Of a DNA stretch of 64,000 nucleotides, positions 51,004 through 61,305 are shown in pieces. The translations under genes were made by a program, and so were the position numbers. The notes below the pieces were generated by a model that was not told the origin of the DNA, ran no database searches, and saw nothing but the letters and a program-made list of their open reading frames with translations. Where the stretch lies: positions 62,001 through 126,000 of the forward strand of contig CAJNDT010005534.1 in NCBI GenBank assembly GCA_905221615.1. The letters are read 5' to 3'. Numbering within the stretch: the stretch's first letter is position 1; every line of letters starts with the position of its first letter. This stretch comes from Symbiodinium sp. CCMP2592 (taxonomy: Eukaryota; Sar; Dinophyceae; Suessiales; Symbiodiniaceae).

Positions 51004-51929
51004 TGGACCGCAAACCCTGCGTCCAAAGAAAGCCTCACAGTAATCCCCCAAGCCTGAATATGACAACAACTGCAAAATTCTTATCAAGCCCTGTATCACC
51101 GAATCGCTTACAAAACCTTGATAACACACACACACACACATGAATAGGGGCCTTAATAACTAGGGTAACTAGGGTCTTGGGGCCCATTTGCCTGTAATTA
51201 TAACATCCTATCTAGAAAGCCTGCTTGCAGCCGTGAGGACAGGCTCCATTGATGTCTGCCGAGTCGTCTTGAGGACACGGAGAGAGTTCGAGCCTCAGCG
51301 CACGGGCTTTAAAGGGGGTTTTTAGGGGTTTAGAGGTTAGGGGCTTAGAGGTTAGAGGTTTAGGAGTTTAGGGTTTAGGAGTTTAGGGGTTTAGGGTTCT
51401 GGTTTTTATGAGATTTACCGGAGTTTTGTGTTGGTTTTATAGGACCTCATAGGGTTTTGCAGGGATGTATCAGGCTTCTGCAAGGGTTTTAACTTATGAC
51501 ATTTTACATTGGAGCATTGATTTCACAGGTTAGCAGCAAGAACCAGATTCAAAGCAGCCCCGCTTGGGATATACCTAGGGCTGCAGCATTAGAATGAGCT
51601 TTTGAGGTATCTTATACAATCGCTAGCTGAAAGACAATAAATCAAGGAAATACTCCTGTTGCTAGTTTCTGCGACTCTTTCCTTGTTTTGGGGCTTTCGG
51701 GTTTATGAAACTGGTGTGTTGAGTCCATTCCACCAGAGAGCTCCGATGCTCCCCAAGCACTATGTAAGACTCGGCCCACGCCCTGGGGTTTAGGGTTTAG
51801 GGTTATCAACCTGAAATTCAACAGAGCAAAACCGTAAACGCTGAACCCTAGTGTCAGCTCCAAAAATCTCCAAGCGCAGCTCTAAACCCTGAACCCCAAC
51901 CACCGACCCGAACCCGTAAGCCTGTACCC
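51004..51929. other. Spacer, no gene recognised
   Basis: Includes (AC)n at 51125, a decayed M-like stretch at 51144-51220, TTTAGG(G/A)-type repeat at 51320-51400 and 51785-51805. Minus frame 51642-51863 partly reads this repeat. Confidence 0.4.
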
Positions 51930-52060
51930 TACTCGGAGGATCAGGGGACTTAGTAAGTTAGGTTATAAGTTATACGTACATTAATTGGGGTTGTAAGTAA
52001 TTTTAAGTATGGTTACCTGAAATATGACCGTAGTTACTAAGTTCCATGATCCTTCAAGTA
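51930..52060 (-). mobile_element. MITE group A, reversed
   Basis: TACTCGGAGGATCAGGGGAC and GTTCCATGATCCTTCAAGTA arms. Confidence 0.7.
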
Positions 52061-52169
52061 GATCCCCAAACCCTAAACGCGAACTCTAAGTACCGCCAGC
52101 ACGGCACCGAGGCTTTGGCAGGTGTCGGACACGGCAGCAGAGCAGAACCCGATGAAAGCATTCCTCACC

Positions 52170-52388
52170 TGGGCGGTTGTCAAAATTAGGGTATATACCC
52201 TTTTTGGGTACCCTAAATATTAGGTGCCGTATTATATTAAGGACCCAAACAGGGACCCTAATTTTCCCAGAGACTCCAATATCCCTTAATTAAGGAATAT
52301 TCCTTAAATCATATTAGGGATCCTACTATCATGTAAGGAATATTCCTTAATTAAGGGATATTGGAGTCTCTGGGTTGACAGCCACCCA
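52170..52388. mobile_element. MITE group G split by an inserted F element
   Basis: TGGGCGGTTGTCAAAATTAG at the left and TTGACAGCCACCCA at the right, with core AGGTGCCGTATTATATTAAG as in 40541. The F element occupies 52266-52374. Outer flanks are CC on both sides. Confidence 0.8.
52266..52374. mobile_element. F element nested in the G element
   Basis: 109 bp from CCCAGAGACTCC to GGAGTCTCTGGG. TT lies on both sides. Removing the element and one TT restores AATTTTGACAGCCACCCA, which matches the uninterrupted G arm. Confidence 0.85.
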
Positions 52389-52474
52389 CCTGCACGCTGG
52401 AGTTTACTTGGGACTCGGGTTTTGGGAGCTCCTTGGTTTGGAGGTAACTAGGGCTTAGGGCTTGGGGTTTATTT

Positions 52475-52570
52475 TTTTTTAGGGTTTAGGGCTTAGGGCT
52501 TGGGGTTTAGGGTATTAGGGTTTAGGGTTTGGGGTTTAGGGCTTAGGGTTTTAGGGTATGGGGTTTAAGG
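52475..52570. repeat. Telomere-like array (TTTAGGG, CTTAGGG, TTTGGGG)
   Basis: G-strand units around a T10 run at about 52471-52480; repeated GGGCTTAGGGCTTGGGG segments reappear after the A element at 52707-52745. Confidence 0.7.
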
Positions 52571-52582
52571 TTTGGAGGTAAC

Positions 52583-52706
52583 TACTTGAAGAATCATGGG
52601 ACTTAGTAGCTACGGTTATAATGAAGGTAACCATACTTATATTTACTTATAACCCCAACTAAGGTACTTATAACCTAACTTACTAAGTCCCCTGATCCTG
52701 CAAGTA
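52583..52706 (+). mobile_element. MITE group A inserted in telomere-like DNA
   Basis: TACTTGAAGAATCATGGGAC and GTCCCCTGATCCTGCAAGTA arms. GGCTTAGGG-type repeat on both sides suggests insertion into an existing telomere-like array. Confidence 0.7.
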
Positions 52707-53146
52707 GGGCTTAGGGCTTAGGGCTTGGGGCTTAGGGTTTAGAGGCTTAGAGTTTGGAGGCAATATTAAGGGCAAGAGTAAAGGGCTAGGGCATGCATTG
52801 GCATGTGCTGTAAGAAAGGCCGCCCAAAGAACCCAGATGCCCTGTAGGGTCGGTAGGTTAGGCCCTAAACCCTAAAACCCTAAACCCCCAAACTTCTCAA
52901 TACACTGCTGCAGATAGGGTCCAGGGTTTAGGGTTCCGGGTTTTTGTTGTGCCATGTCTTGAGCATAGGCAGCTTTGGGTGCAATAGAGAGGTCTGAGTA
53001 CTTGTAAAGATGTCCCAATAGATAGTCTGTAGCAAGCCCGAAATGAAGGGCCCGATGTTATGGGTCTTGGGCTTCCACAACACAGACGAATCGAAGTGGG
53101 TGGGCGCTGCTAATTACAACAAGCCTATCTACCCAACCTGTGACTC

Positions 53147-53265
53147 TACCTATAGTCTCCATTGCAGTTCCTTTTTGTTGGTTAATTATCCAAAAACTCT
53201 ATTATAGGATCCTACCCATAAAATTGATTAACCGAAAAAAGGAACTACGATGGAGACTATAGGTA
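53147..53265. mobile_element. MITE group D, core inverted
   Basis: TACCTATAGTCTCCATTGCA and GATGGAGACTATAGGTA arms; core ACTCTATTATAGGATCCTAC. Confidence 0.75.
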
Positions 53266-53418
53266 AACCCCATCAAATCAAAAATGAGGCCTTATCGAGT
53301 CGATCGGCTTTCGGATTCAAGGTAATGCCAGCGCCGCACCCACTTATGAAGGTACTCAATACCACATATATCCCGTGACACAGAGTTGATCAGAGAGACC
53401 CAGCAAAGCTTGGAAAAA

Positions 53419-53522
53419 TGGGAGTTTCCCAAAATAGTGGATCCTTATACAGTAACCTAGATAGTAGGATCCTTATTATAAGGACCCCCAATTAAGGTAC
53501 CCCTATTTTCGGAAACCACCCA
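53419..53522. mobile_element. MITE group H, copy 5
   Basis: TGGGAGTTTCCCAAAATAGT and ATTTTCGGAAACCACCCA arms, core TAGTAGGATCCTTATTATAA, flanked by AA on both sides. Confidence 0.75.
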
Positions 53523-53615
53523 AATAGGCATGCCAAGGCCAGCACGTACTTGCCGTAAGGGAAGTCGAACTGCGGAAGGGATTCGCCTGTCTACTGCAAC
53601 TCGAAGGGGTCGAAA

Positions 53616-53705
53616 CGGGAGTTTCCGAAAATTAGGGGTATCTTTTCATAAGGATCCTACCATTTAGGGTACTGTAGTAGGGTCCCCTCTTTTGGGAAAC
53701 CCCCA
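53616..53705. mobile_element. MITE group H, copy 6
   Basis: CGGGAGTTTCCGAAAATTAG and CTTTTGGGAAACCCCCA arms, core AAGGATCCTACCATTTAG, flanked by AA on both sides. Only 93 bp from copy 5, in opposite core orientation. Confidence 0.7.
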
Positions 53706-53887
53706 AATCAAATCTTCACTGGTTCTTAGAACTGTTTAGAGCGTAGGGTTTAGGGCCTACCTGGACCCATAAACCTAGAGAGGTATGTGTCGTCTTGGGG
53801 CCCACGGAATTTCGGTAAGCCTCGGGTTTTGCGAGCTACTGTCGTTTCGGGTTTACGGGGTCTCGGCAAAGGGGGTCTGCGAGAACT

Positions 53888-54001
53888 TACTTGGAGGTTC
53901 ATGGGTAGTTATAAGTAGGGTCATAAGTAGGGTGACTATAGTCATAACCCATATTTGGGGACTTACAACCCCACCTATAACTACCCATAAATCTCCAAGT
54001 A
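53888..54001. mobile_element. MITE group C, copy 2
   Basis: TACTTGGAGGTTCATGGGTA and TACCCATAAATCTCCAAGTA arms; core GTGACTATAGTCATAACC. Confidence 0.75.
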
Positions 54002-54125
54002 GCATTGCTTAAACCAAGAACTGCTCAGGGCTTTAGGCCTTTCGTACCTTTCGGGCTTAGTTCCTTGTGGTTCGATACCAACTAAACCCGGACCCGAAAC
54101 CCTAAAGGCCCTAAACCCCAAACCT

Positions 54126-54234
54126 TAGGTACGGCCCCCATACAGTAAGAGTCTATAATAGGGCTACTATTAAAGTCCTACTATATCTATATTATGAACA
54201 TTATTCAACTATTACTGAGTGGGGGCCGTACCTA
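54126..54234. mobile_element. MITE group K, copy 3
   Basis: TAGGTACGGCCCCCATACAG and GAGTGGGGGCCGTACCTA arms; core CTATAATAGGGCTACTATTA. Confidence 0.75.
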
Positions 54235-54266
54235 ACCCCAAACCCTACATCCTAAACCCTCAGCCC

Positions 54267-54383
54267 TACAGTAGAAGCCAAAAAGTTGGAAACCCAATAG
54301 CCTCAATCCCTGAGAATAATGTATAGGGAATCCCAACACCATTTGGCCTTACTCCGGTTTCCAACTTTATGGAGTTTACTGTA
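54267..54383. mobile_element. MITE group N, full length
   Basis: TACAGTAGAAGCCAAAAAGT and ACTTTATGGAGTTTACTGTA show that N elements extend to TACAGTA ends. Confidence 0.65.
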
Positions 54384-54950
54384 AACCCTAAATCCTAAAC
54401 CCTACATCCTGAACCCGAAGCCCTACAGCAAACCCTAAATCCTAAACCCTAAGCCCCTAAACGCCACGAGGGCTTCCTTAGGGGCTTTGGGTTTGGTTTG
54501 GCTGTGGGGCCTCCTCGCTCCCGGATTTTAGTCTAGCGATTCTGTTCCAGACTTCTGGGTAGTGTCTGAATCTAAGCTTTAAGAGGTTTAAGTTGAAGAT
54601 TTAAGAATTAGGATTTCGAGCCCTCTGACTGAAACAAAGAAGCCTCAGGAATCAGTTACACTAGCCCGCTATAGCTCCTATATCATGCATCTATACTAAT
54701 ACGATCCTTTCCAGCTACTGAGGGGCTTCTGAAACCCTTTCAACACCTTACCATTACATAACCCCTAAATAAAACGCCCTATAATCTTCTACTAAACAGT
54801 GAATCGTAATTCCTAAACCTTAACCTGGAACCCTTAACCCGGACAGAAACACTCTGTCACAGCATCCGGGTCCCTGGCGGAGCTGATTGTTGGTGTAGAA
54901 CCAGGGGTAGTGGCCGACCTGGTTTTCAGCTTACAAGAGCCCTTGCCTTA
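54384..54950. other. Spacer, no gene recognised
   Basis: CCCTAAATCC/CCCTACATCC repeat at 54385-54460. The rest is AT-rich unique DNA without a supportable ORF. Confidence 0.4.
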
Positions 54951-55050
54951 AAGGAGCCCTGAAACTCACCCTGAAAAGAGCTCTTAAAGGAAGCCTCAAA
55001 GGAGCCCTGACATGAACTCTTAAAAGAGCCCGCGAAAAGGCATCATGATA
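54950..55050. repeat. Degenerate AAAGGAGCCCT tandem repeat
   Basis: Repeats of TTAAAGGAGCCCTGAAA, AAAGAGCTCTTAAAGGAAGC and CAAAGGAGCCCTGACATG. Related in sequence to the CCCTTTAAAGGA unit of Q modules. Confidence 0.5.
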
Positions 55051-55109
55051 GTCGTCCTCCAAGGAAGCCTCGAATGATAACATGGAAAAGAACTCCCGAC
55101 AAAGTTCAG

Positions 55110-55172
55110 GGGTGTAGGTTTAGGGTTTAGGGGTTTAGGGGTTTAGGGTTTAAGGCTTAGGGTTTAGGGTTA
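55110..55172. repeat. Telomere-like array (TTTAGGG/TTTAGGGG)
   Basis: About eight G-strand units. Confidence 0.75.
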
Positions 55173-55476
55173 ACTAAATGGGCCACTCAAATAGGAACCC
55201 TTCGAAGAAGCTTTAAGGGAGCCGAAGAGCTGGGGCTCAGGGTTTGGTTTAGGGCTTATTTGGGGTTTTAGGGGTTTGGGGTTTAGGGGTTCGGTTTGGG
55301 AGGTGTTGCGTCGGAGTTTGGGTGCTGGATGCCCCTAACGAACTGCAAGCAAAGACCCTAAACCCTACACCCCGGAAGCATTCAACCTGAAAGCCTTGCA
55401 AAAAACACTCTCCGAGCACCGAGCCGAAAACACTAAACGCTAACCAAACACTAAACCCTGATGCAGGGAATCAAAG

Positions 55477-55567
55477 GTTAGAATCGGGCTCGGGGGCTTT
55501 TGACACATACAAGTATAGTTAAGGACCCTCAGGAAAAGGTGTTTTCGCAATTACCTAGGCTTCTACA
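55477..55567. mobile_element. MITE group M, decayed
   Basis: GTTAGAATCGGGCTCGGGGGC then GTATAGTTAAGGACCCTCAG then GCAATTACCTAGGCTTCTACA. Confidence 0.4.
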
Positions 55568-55594
55568 TTCAACCCAGCCACGAACCCCTAAACC

Positions 55595-55655
55595 CGAAGC
55601 CCTAAATCCTAAACCCTAAACCCTAAGTCCTAAACCCTAAACCCTAAGCCCTCAA
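55595..55655. repeat. Telomere-like array (CCCTAAA/TCCTAAA)
   Basis: C-strand units with CCCTAAGTCCTAAA and CCCTAAGCC variants. Confidence 0.7.
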
Positions 55656-55783
55656 CCCCCGGAAGCCCTAAACCCCACACCCCATGCCGAGGCTGTCGAC
55701 CCAGGTGGCGGTCATAGCTCCAACGCCGCCTTTCGGGATGCTCCATACTTAGGGTTTAGGGTTTAGGACTTGTAGGGCCTGAA

Positions 55784-56000
55784 ATGCGTTCTGGGGTCTA
55801 TCATTACTATAAGATGTATCAAGCAACCCTAAGGAATATCATTGATAATGATTCCGACCCTATATTACTTGAAGGGTTGTGGAAAGGAGTATCTGAGGTC
55901 ATCCGTACCTTCATTTATCTTACAGGTGCTGATAATTGTAGTTGCCTTGTTTATAACCCCAGCTACCGAATCCCATGATCCTCTCAGTACCCTCCCAAAC
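55784..56000. other. AT-rich island, nature unclear
   Basis: Two overlapping plus frames (64 and 82 codons). It contains CTTACAGGTGCTGATAATTG and ends in an A-type arm fragment (GAATCCCATGATCCTCTCAGTA), so part of it may be a badly decayed A element rather than coding DNA. Confidence 0.3.
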
Positions 56001-56022
56001 ACTAAGCTGAGGGCTCTGGTTC

Positions 56023-56138
56023 TAGCAGAAGCTAGAACGTTGGAACATCACTCTCAAGATGCCCGTAAGGCAAAGCATAGCGAGTCCTAGCACTGCTCAT
56101 CCTAAATCCAAGTGTCCAACTTTCTGGGGTTTATTGTA
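56023..56138. mobile_element. MITE group N, decayed
   Basis: TAGCAGAAGCTAGAACGTTGG and CCAACTTTCTGGGGTTTATTG arms; core GCGAGTCCTAGCACTG. Confidence 0.5.
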
Positions 56139-56228
56139 GAATAGCTTCTGCCTGCTACCGTAGCCGTAGTCAGGGCCTGGGACCTTGGAATATCGATCCT
56201 GCTGTTTCGAGTGTTCCGAGCTTTTGCA

Positions 56229-56341
56229 TACTTGTCGGGCATCATGGGGAACTAAAGATTAACCTTTTGGTTAAAATAAGGATTATATAGGGACTATTTT
56301 ACCCAAGAAAGGCAAAAGGGTAAAAGGCTACCTACTCGACT
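56229..56341. mobile_element. MITE-like group P, copy 3
   Basis: TACTTGTCGGGCATCATGGG, GATTAACCTTTTGGTT, ATATAGGGACTATTTTACCC, ending GGCTACCTACTCGA. Confidence 0.5.
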
Positions 56342-56637
56342 ACTAGGTTTAACATCTCCCGCTTCGGAGGCCCGGGCTTTGATTCAAGGTCCGAGGGCGG
56401 GGGTAGGATTCTTTTGGACATAGGTCCCTTCAAGCATCCCCAATAATGCATCCTGCGAAGAAGTCTGTAGAACACCCACCCCCCCCCCTGCGGAGATTGA
56501 ACATCTTGATGCCAGAAACTTGAAAAATCGGACCTGGCGCATAAGGGTTGCTAAGCCTTTTCGGCAATACGCACGCCTCTCACTTCAGTTTTGCTTTCCG
56601 ATTGAACTCGATATCTGCAAATACAACAAGCAGTATA

Positions 56638-56740
56638 TGGGTGGGAGCCAAACTTAGGGTCCCTTTTTGGGTCCTTGTAATAATACAGCACCTAACATTT
56701 ACGGCAGCCAAAAATGGACCCTCATTTTGACAACTACCCA
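56638..56740. mobile_element. MITE group G, copy 6
   Basis: TGGGTGGGAGCCAAACTTAG and CATTTTGACAACTACCCA arms. Flanked by TA on both sides. Core AATAATACAGCACCTAACAT. Confidence 0.65.
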
Positions 56741-56829
56741 TATGAACATGCAGTGGCTCGAACCCCTAAACTCAAAGTACTTCCGAGGCCCTTCCTAACC
56801 CCAAATCCCGTTAGAAGGTAGCTGGAGAC

Positions 56830-56952
56830 CACTTGAAGGATGATGGGACTTAGTAACTAGGGTTATGATTAAGGTAACCATACTTATAACTACTTATAAC
56901 CCCAACTAAGGTACTTATAACCTAACTTACTAAGTCCCCTGATCCTCCAAGC
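56830..56952 (+). mobile_element. MITE group A
   Basis: CACTTGAAGGATGATGGGAC and GTCCCCTGATCCTCCAAGCA arms. The minus frame from 57313 stops in its right arm (LEDQGT then TAG). Confidence 0.7.
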
Positions 56953-57313
56953 ACTGCAAAAGGATCCAGAACTCCAACAACACAAAAACCCAAAACAAAG
57001 CAACCAAGAGCCGTACGGCAACCGGCCCTAGCACAACCCACACCTTGCCACAGCGCGGTAGGATGCCTCGGAAGCATGACTTCTTGCTCTTCGGGCTATC
57101 AGGGCATCTGCGCTTAATAAGGGATTGAAGCGTCGGAGCCTCGACGGAACACCTGAACCGAGCCCGAAACCGCGGCAAGTGGACCAAAAATAGTAAAAAG
57201 GCAAAGCTGGTGTTAACCAAGTTACAAACAAAGGGCTGAAAGCTCGGGAAGGAAATCAGACATGAACCAAAGCCACAACCGGGTTCCTGTTCGGGAACTG
57301 CATGTAATATCAT
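56953..57313 (-). CDS. Possible membrane-protein exon, unknown family
   Basis: Minus frame with ATG at 57311-57313, although TTACATGCAG just after could instead be a splice acceptor. Hydrophobic segments: NLVNTSFAFLLFLVHL (about residues 32-47) and VLGPVAVRLLVALFWVFVLL (about 93-113), with a basic loop containing FRARFRCSVEAPT between. The frame runs into the A element and stops there. No family recognised. Confidence 0.27.
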
Positions 57314-57400
57314 AATAGCGATCTAGGGATCTATAGTAAGTAGTATAGATTCTTTCTTCTGATAACTTAGATTGCACTCCTTTAACAAGAACCCAGCCAA

Positions 57401-57504
57401 TGTAGGAACCTGATTAAGAAACCCTGGGCCTATAAGCCCAAATTAGTAGGATTCGTATAAAGAACCCAAATAAAGGCCCAAGGTTTCCTAATCAGGTTCC
57501 TACA
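57401..57504. mobile_element. MITE group J, core inverted
   Basis: TGTAGGAACCTGATTAAGAA and TTTCCTAATCAGGTTCCTACA arms. The TATAAGCCCAAATTAGTAGG core is in the opposite orientation to the 14255 copy. Confidence 0.75.
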
Positions 57505-58235
57505 TTAAGCACCGACTCAGCGCCGGCACTTCTTCGTCTTCTCGATGAGCTTGTTCAAGCCGTCCTTGCCTTCCACCTCGAATTTGCTTCGGGCTTTCCC
57601 TCATTCATTTGACCACCCCCAAATTTAACTTCAGACCTCATCGGTGAGCTCCCTGGCTTACAATTTTGCTAACCTATCAGAGCTGGTGTGGTTATGCAGA
57701 TGATGAAAACACTCACGAAACTGTATGTATGCATATACAAACATACGTATGTATTCACTATATGTTTATGTGTTTATATGTATGTTTATACATATGTATA
57801 CATATGTATATGTATAATACATATACACGGAGCAAGTGAATCTCTCGAGAGGATGTTAGCATGGTGTTGACGATGACAATAGCAGTGGCCGCGTAGTCAT
57901 GGGGACATGGATGGCCTGAAGCAGCTTGGCAACGAGATTAAACTCTGCATCCCAACCGAGAGCCTGTGATTTTTTCAATGAAGCCCCAGATCCGGAGCGC
58001 AGAACTGCGAAAGCCCTGGGCCCTAATTGAGGCCCTTAACCCAAAAGCCTCAACACCCTGAGCAATAAACAAGCCCTGCGATCCTGATAAGCGCCCTAAA
58101 CGCCCTGAGCCCTAAAAGCCCGAAACACCATCAAGGGTACCTGCTTCGTGGTCTTCCAGGCATCGATGGGCATGAGGAAGAGGCGGAAGCCTACCAGGTT
58201 AGTTACAAATCTCTAAGCGTAGAGGGGTGTAGGCC
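57505..58235. other. Spacer with TATG microsatellite
   Basis: TATGTATGCATATACAAACA and GTATACATATGTATATG-type sequence over 57720-57830. CCCTAAACGCCC-like sequence at 58080-58120. No gene recognised. Confidence 0.5.
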
Positions 58236-58348
58236 TGCTTGGAGGTTCATGGCTAGTTATAAGTGGGTTATATGTCCCCTCATATGGGTTATAATCATAG
58301 TTACCCTACTTATAACCCTACTCATACCTACCCATGAACCTCCAAGTA
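58236..58348. mobile_element. MITE group C, copy 3
   Basis: TGCTTGGAGGTTCATGGCTA and TACCCATGAACCTCCAAGTA arms; core ATGGGTTATAATCATAGTTA. Confidence 0.75.
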
Positions 58349-59037
58349 CAGGGCCTCGCCGAGACCTCGCCGTCTAAAAAAGTTATATGCAACAAGCAGG
58401 AAAAGCCAGTCGAACATACTCAGCTATAAGACTGAACACAAGAGTGGTAGTGATACCAATGACACCACCATTGTGCCAGACACATTCGACGAATACAGAA
58501 CAAGGAGAGGAGGACGAGACTTCTCCCAGTTTTTCCAAGAGCCATGCCATACCCAAGGTATATTTCAACTGCCCGCAAACTATGCCGAGTCGGGCATTTC
58601 TTCAAAACCGATAAAGCAAAGCTGATGTCATACAGGCTAGGGGCCTTCATCTATAGAATAGGGTTTTGGTGTAGATGAAGCTCTTATGGGAACTGTCATG
58701 TACGGGGATGCCTACCCTAAAGTGTCATCATTGCGGATGAACCAGACCTCATAGCAACCGCGAAGCTTCAACATAAAGCCCTAAACTTTCCTAAACTCCA
58801 AGCCACAAACTGGATACCATACAACCTTATATGACCCATAGAATAATGCACTGAACGAACGCATTCACGAACACAGCAGGCACAGCATGTTGCCCTCCGA
58901 ATACAGCCCTGATCTCACTCCTTTTCTCTTCGCTTCCAGGCGCCATTTGGACCTAATCGCAAGCGCGGCGTAGCCGCTCTGCGATGAGGAGAGCCAGAGC
59001 GGAAATATGAGGGCCTTGCTCTGGTGTATCTTTTTGC
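58349..59037. other. Spacer, ambiguous frames
   Basis: Three overlapping frames (58383-58568 and 58420-58650 minus, 58387-58614 plus) cover a unique-sequence island. None has a clear motif, and strand cannot be decided. A GAATAGGGTTTTGG M-like core fragment lies near 58656. Confidence 0.3.
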
Positions 59038-59095
59038 AGGGTTTAGGGTTTGGGGTTTAGGGGTTTAGGGTTTAGGGTTTTGGGTTTAGGGTATC
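59038..59095. repeat. Telomere-like array (TTTAGGG/TTTGGGG/TTTTGGG)
   Basis: Eight G-strand units. Confidence 0.7.
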
Positions 59096-60008
59096 TTGTT
59101 GCACAAGATTCTGTAGGGGGCTTTAGGGGCGTTACTTCGATCATCCATTCGCAGCACTACATTACAGTAAAGTTTAGACTCAGGGTATAGGCATCTAGAC
59201 AGCCAGAATGCCGGGGCCACGGTGTTCGGGCTTGTAGGGTGTCAGGTTTAGAGGTCTAATTTGTTTAGCTCAGCAAAACAAGATCTCGTTGACGTCAGAA
59301 CTCAGCACTGTAGTCTTAGGATCCTCATATAAAAATGGGATCTTCAAGAGACCTACTTACAAGGGGACCATATCGGAACTCTCATGCCCGTAAACCCTAA
59401 ACCCTGGGGTTTTGCTCTCAAACCCGAAGCCCTTGAAGTGGCTGCGGCGGCAGGTTCGACGAAGTGCTCTTGGAATCCGATCGAGCCTCGATTCGGTGCT
59501 GAAGCCGAGGCGGTCGTTGGGTTTTGCGCTTCTCGGGTGTTGAGGTCTCGGGAAATCTTAGGACTCAGGGTTGGGTTCAGGGTTTAGGTAGGCCTTTGGG
59601 ACATTTTATATCTTCCCTTATTGGGCTTAGTAGGACCCTATCTACGAATATTTTTCAGAGGCTTTAAGGGGCCAACCTAGTTTAGGGTTGGGTTTAGGGT
59701 TTAGGGTTTAGGGGTCAGGCGGTAGGGCTAGGAGGAACCAAGCAAATGACATCAAGGTTCGTTAGAGTCCCCTTTGCAGAGGCCCTTACACTTATGCTCA
59801 CGTATTGACTGTTGGGATCCGGCTTTAAGACTGTAGGCTTTATGGGGTGAAGGAAACGGGCTTATCGTTCAGAATTCGGATCGATGGGCTCAAAGCGCAG
59901 AGCTAAGGCTTGTGGCGTTGATTTCGGGAATTCGGATCCAAAGAACTGGGAGGATTTCTGTGCTGCAGTTTTCAGGATTAGGAGTTACTGTTTGAGGTCC
60001 AAGGTTCA
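59096..60008. other. Spacer, no gene recognised
   Basis: A plus frame at 59384-59587 begins after CCCTAAACCC and contains EALEVAAAAGSTKCSW-like sequence without a motif. TTTAGGG repeats at 59570-59590 and 59680-59715. Confidence 0.35.
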
Positions 60009-60101
60009 TACCTTAACCAGGAAGAACCTACCTTTTTGAGGACGTCTATAAGAAAATCACAATAAGGAGCCCTAAAAGGTAGGTTATTCAGGGTTAAGGT
60101 A
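60009..60101. mobile_element. Inverted-repeat element, singleton
   Basis: TACCTTAACCAGGAAGAACC and GGTTATTCAGGGTTAAGGTA arms, with inner CTACCTTTTTGAGG and CCCTAAAAGGTAG. Confidence 0.55.
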
Positions 60102-61119
60102 AGGTTCCAGGTGTAGGATTTGTGATGCAGTTTCGGCCCAGTGGCTCTGGCTTAGGAAAGAAAAGGGTTTAGGGTTTAGGGTTTAAACTTCAAACGGGCG
60201 CAAAGTGGCCTAAACCCTGAACGCGCCTAACTGCTGGACCCTTAGAAGCTCAAATCCTAAATCCGTAACCCCCCAAACGCATCCAAATGCAGTTTGAAGA
60301 CAGCTTTTTCAGACGTTGGCTGACCCCAACTCGAAGCCCTAAACCCTAATTACCGTAGTTCTGCTTTACTGCTACAATTTCCCTAAATACCCTAATACTC
60401 CCATAAATAACCCCGAATGCCGCAAACCCGAAGCCAAACCGGGCCGAAGAGACAGCACATGGCTTGAAATTCTTCGAAACTTAATTACTCCCTAAACTTA
60501 GAACCCAAATCCCTACCCTACCCTAAACCCTTAAACCCAAACCCTCACCTAAACCCTATACTGTACCCAAACCTACCCTACCCTACACCGTAAACATCCC
60601 GAAACCCTCCAGTGTCGAACCTTGCAGCAAGTGACCTTCAAGCCCTCGCTGATGAGCGTTGCCGGGCGCACCTGCGGCAGCAGGAGCTACTAAAACAGCC
60701 GAAATCTGGAACAAAGCCATCGCATATACGTATATGCGTTGCAATATGCATAGGCATGAAATTGCAGTGAACAAGGATAATGTGAAGCAAGTTTTTACGC
60801 CCAATACCTAGTGAACAAGACTGAGATGATATCGCAAAATATCCAGGAACAAAAAACAACGACGCCGACAGCGACTAGTAATAGCAAAAACTAATCGTGA
60901 TGAGCAAGTCAATTACAATGACAATGGTACTGTCTCCACAGGTGGAGATGTGATCGTGCGGCTTACGACTACAATGTGTTGAGTTTGAGTTTTGGGGGGG
61001 GCTCCGTAGACGCCGTAGCCCTCGAATCCAAAAGTAAAGCTCGTACACCGACACCCGCATCCCAGAGTCCTAAAGACCACTGGCCCAAAATGAACCCAGA
61101 AACTTAAACCCCTGAACTG
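60102..61119. other. Spacer, no gene recognised
   Basis: CCCTAAACCC/CTACCCTACCC-type repeat at 60490-60600. Minus frames at 60583-60859 overlap one another without a recognised domain. Confidence 0.35.
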
Positions 61120-61215
61120 CCTGAACTCTAAACCCTAAACCCCTAAACCCCTGAACCCCCTGAACCTTAAACCCTAAACCCCTGAACCCCCTGAGCCCTA
61201 AACCCAAAATCCCAA
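61120..61215. repeat. Telomere-like array (CCCTAAACCCCTGAACC)
   Basis: Longer internal period visible: CCCTAAACCCCTGAACCCCC is repeated about twice. Confidence 0.7.
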
Positions 61216-61305
61216 ACAGGGGAACAGGGCCTTGTGCCCATGTCGCTGCCGTGGCCGAAAGTATTGCATCGGGCCTCCGGTGAAAGAAGTGACAGATACC
61301 AGTCA

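Noticed and set aside
54060-54090. tRNA T-arm-like GTGGTTCGATACCAAC
   Set aside because: No acceptor stem, D-arm or anticodon arm can be fitted around it.
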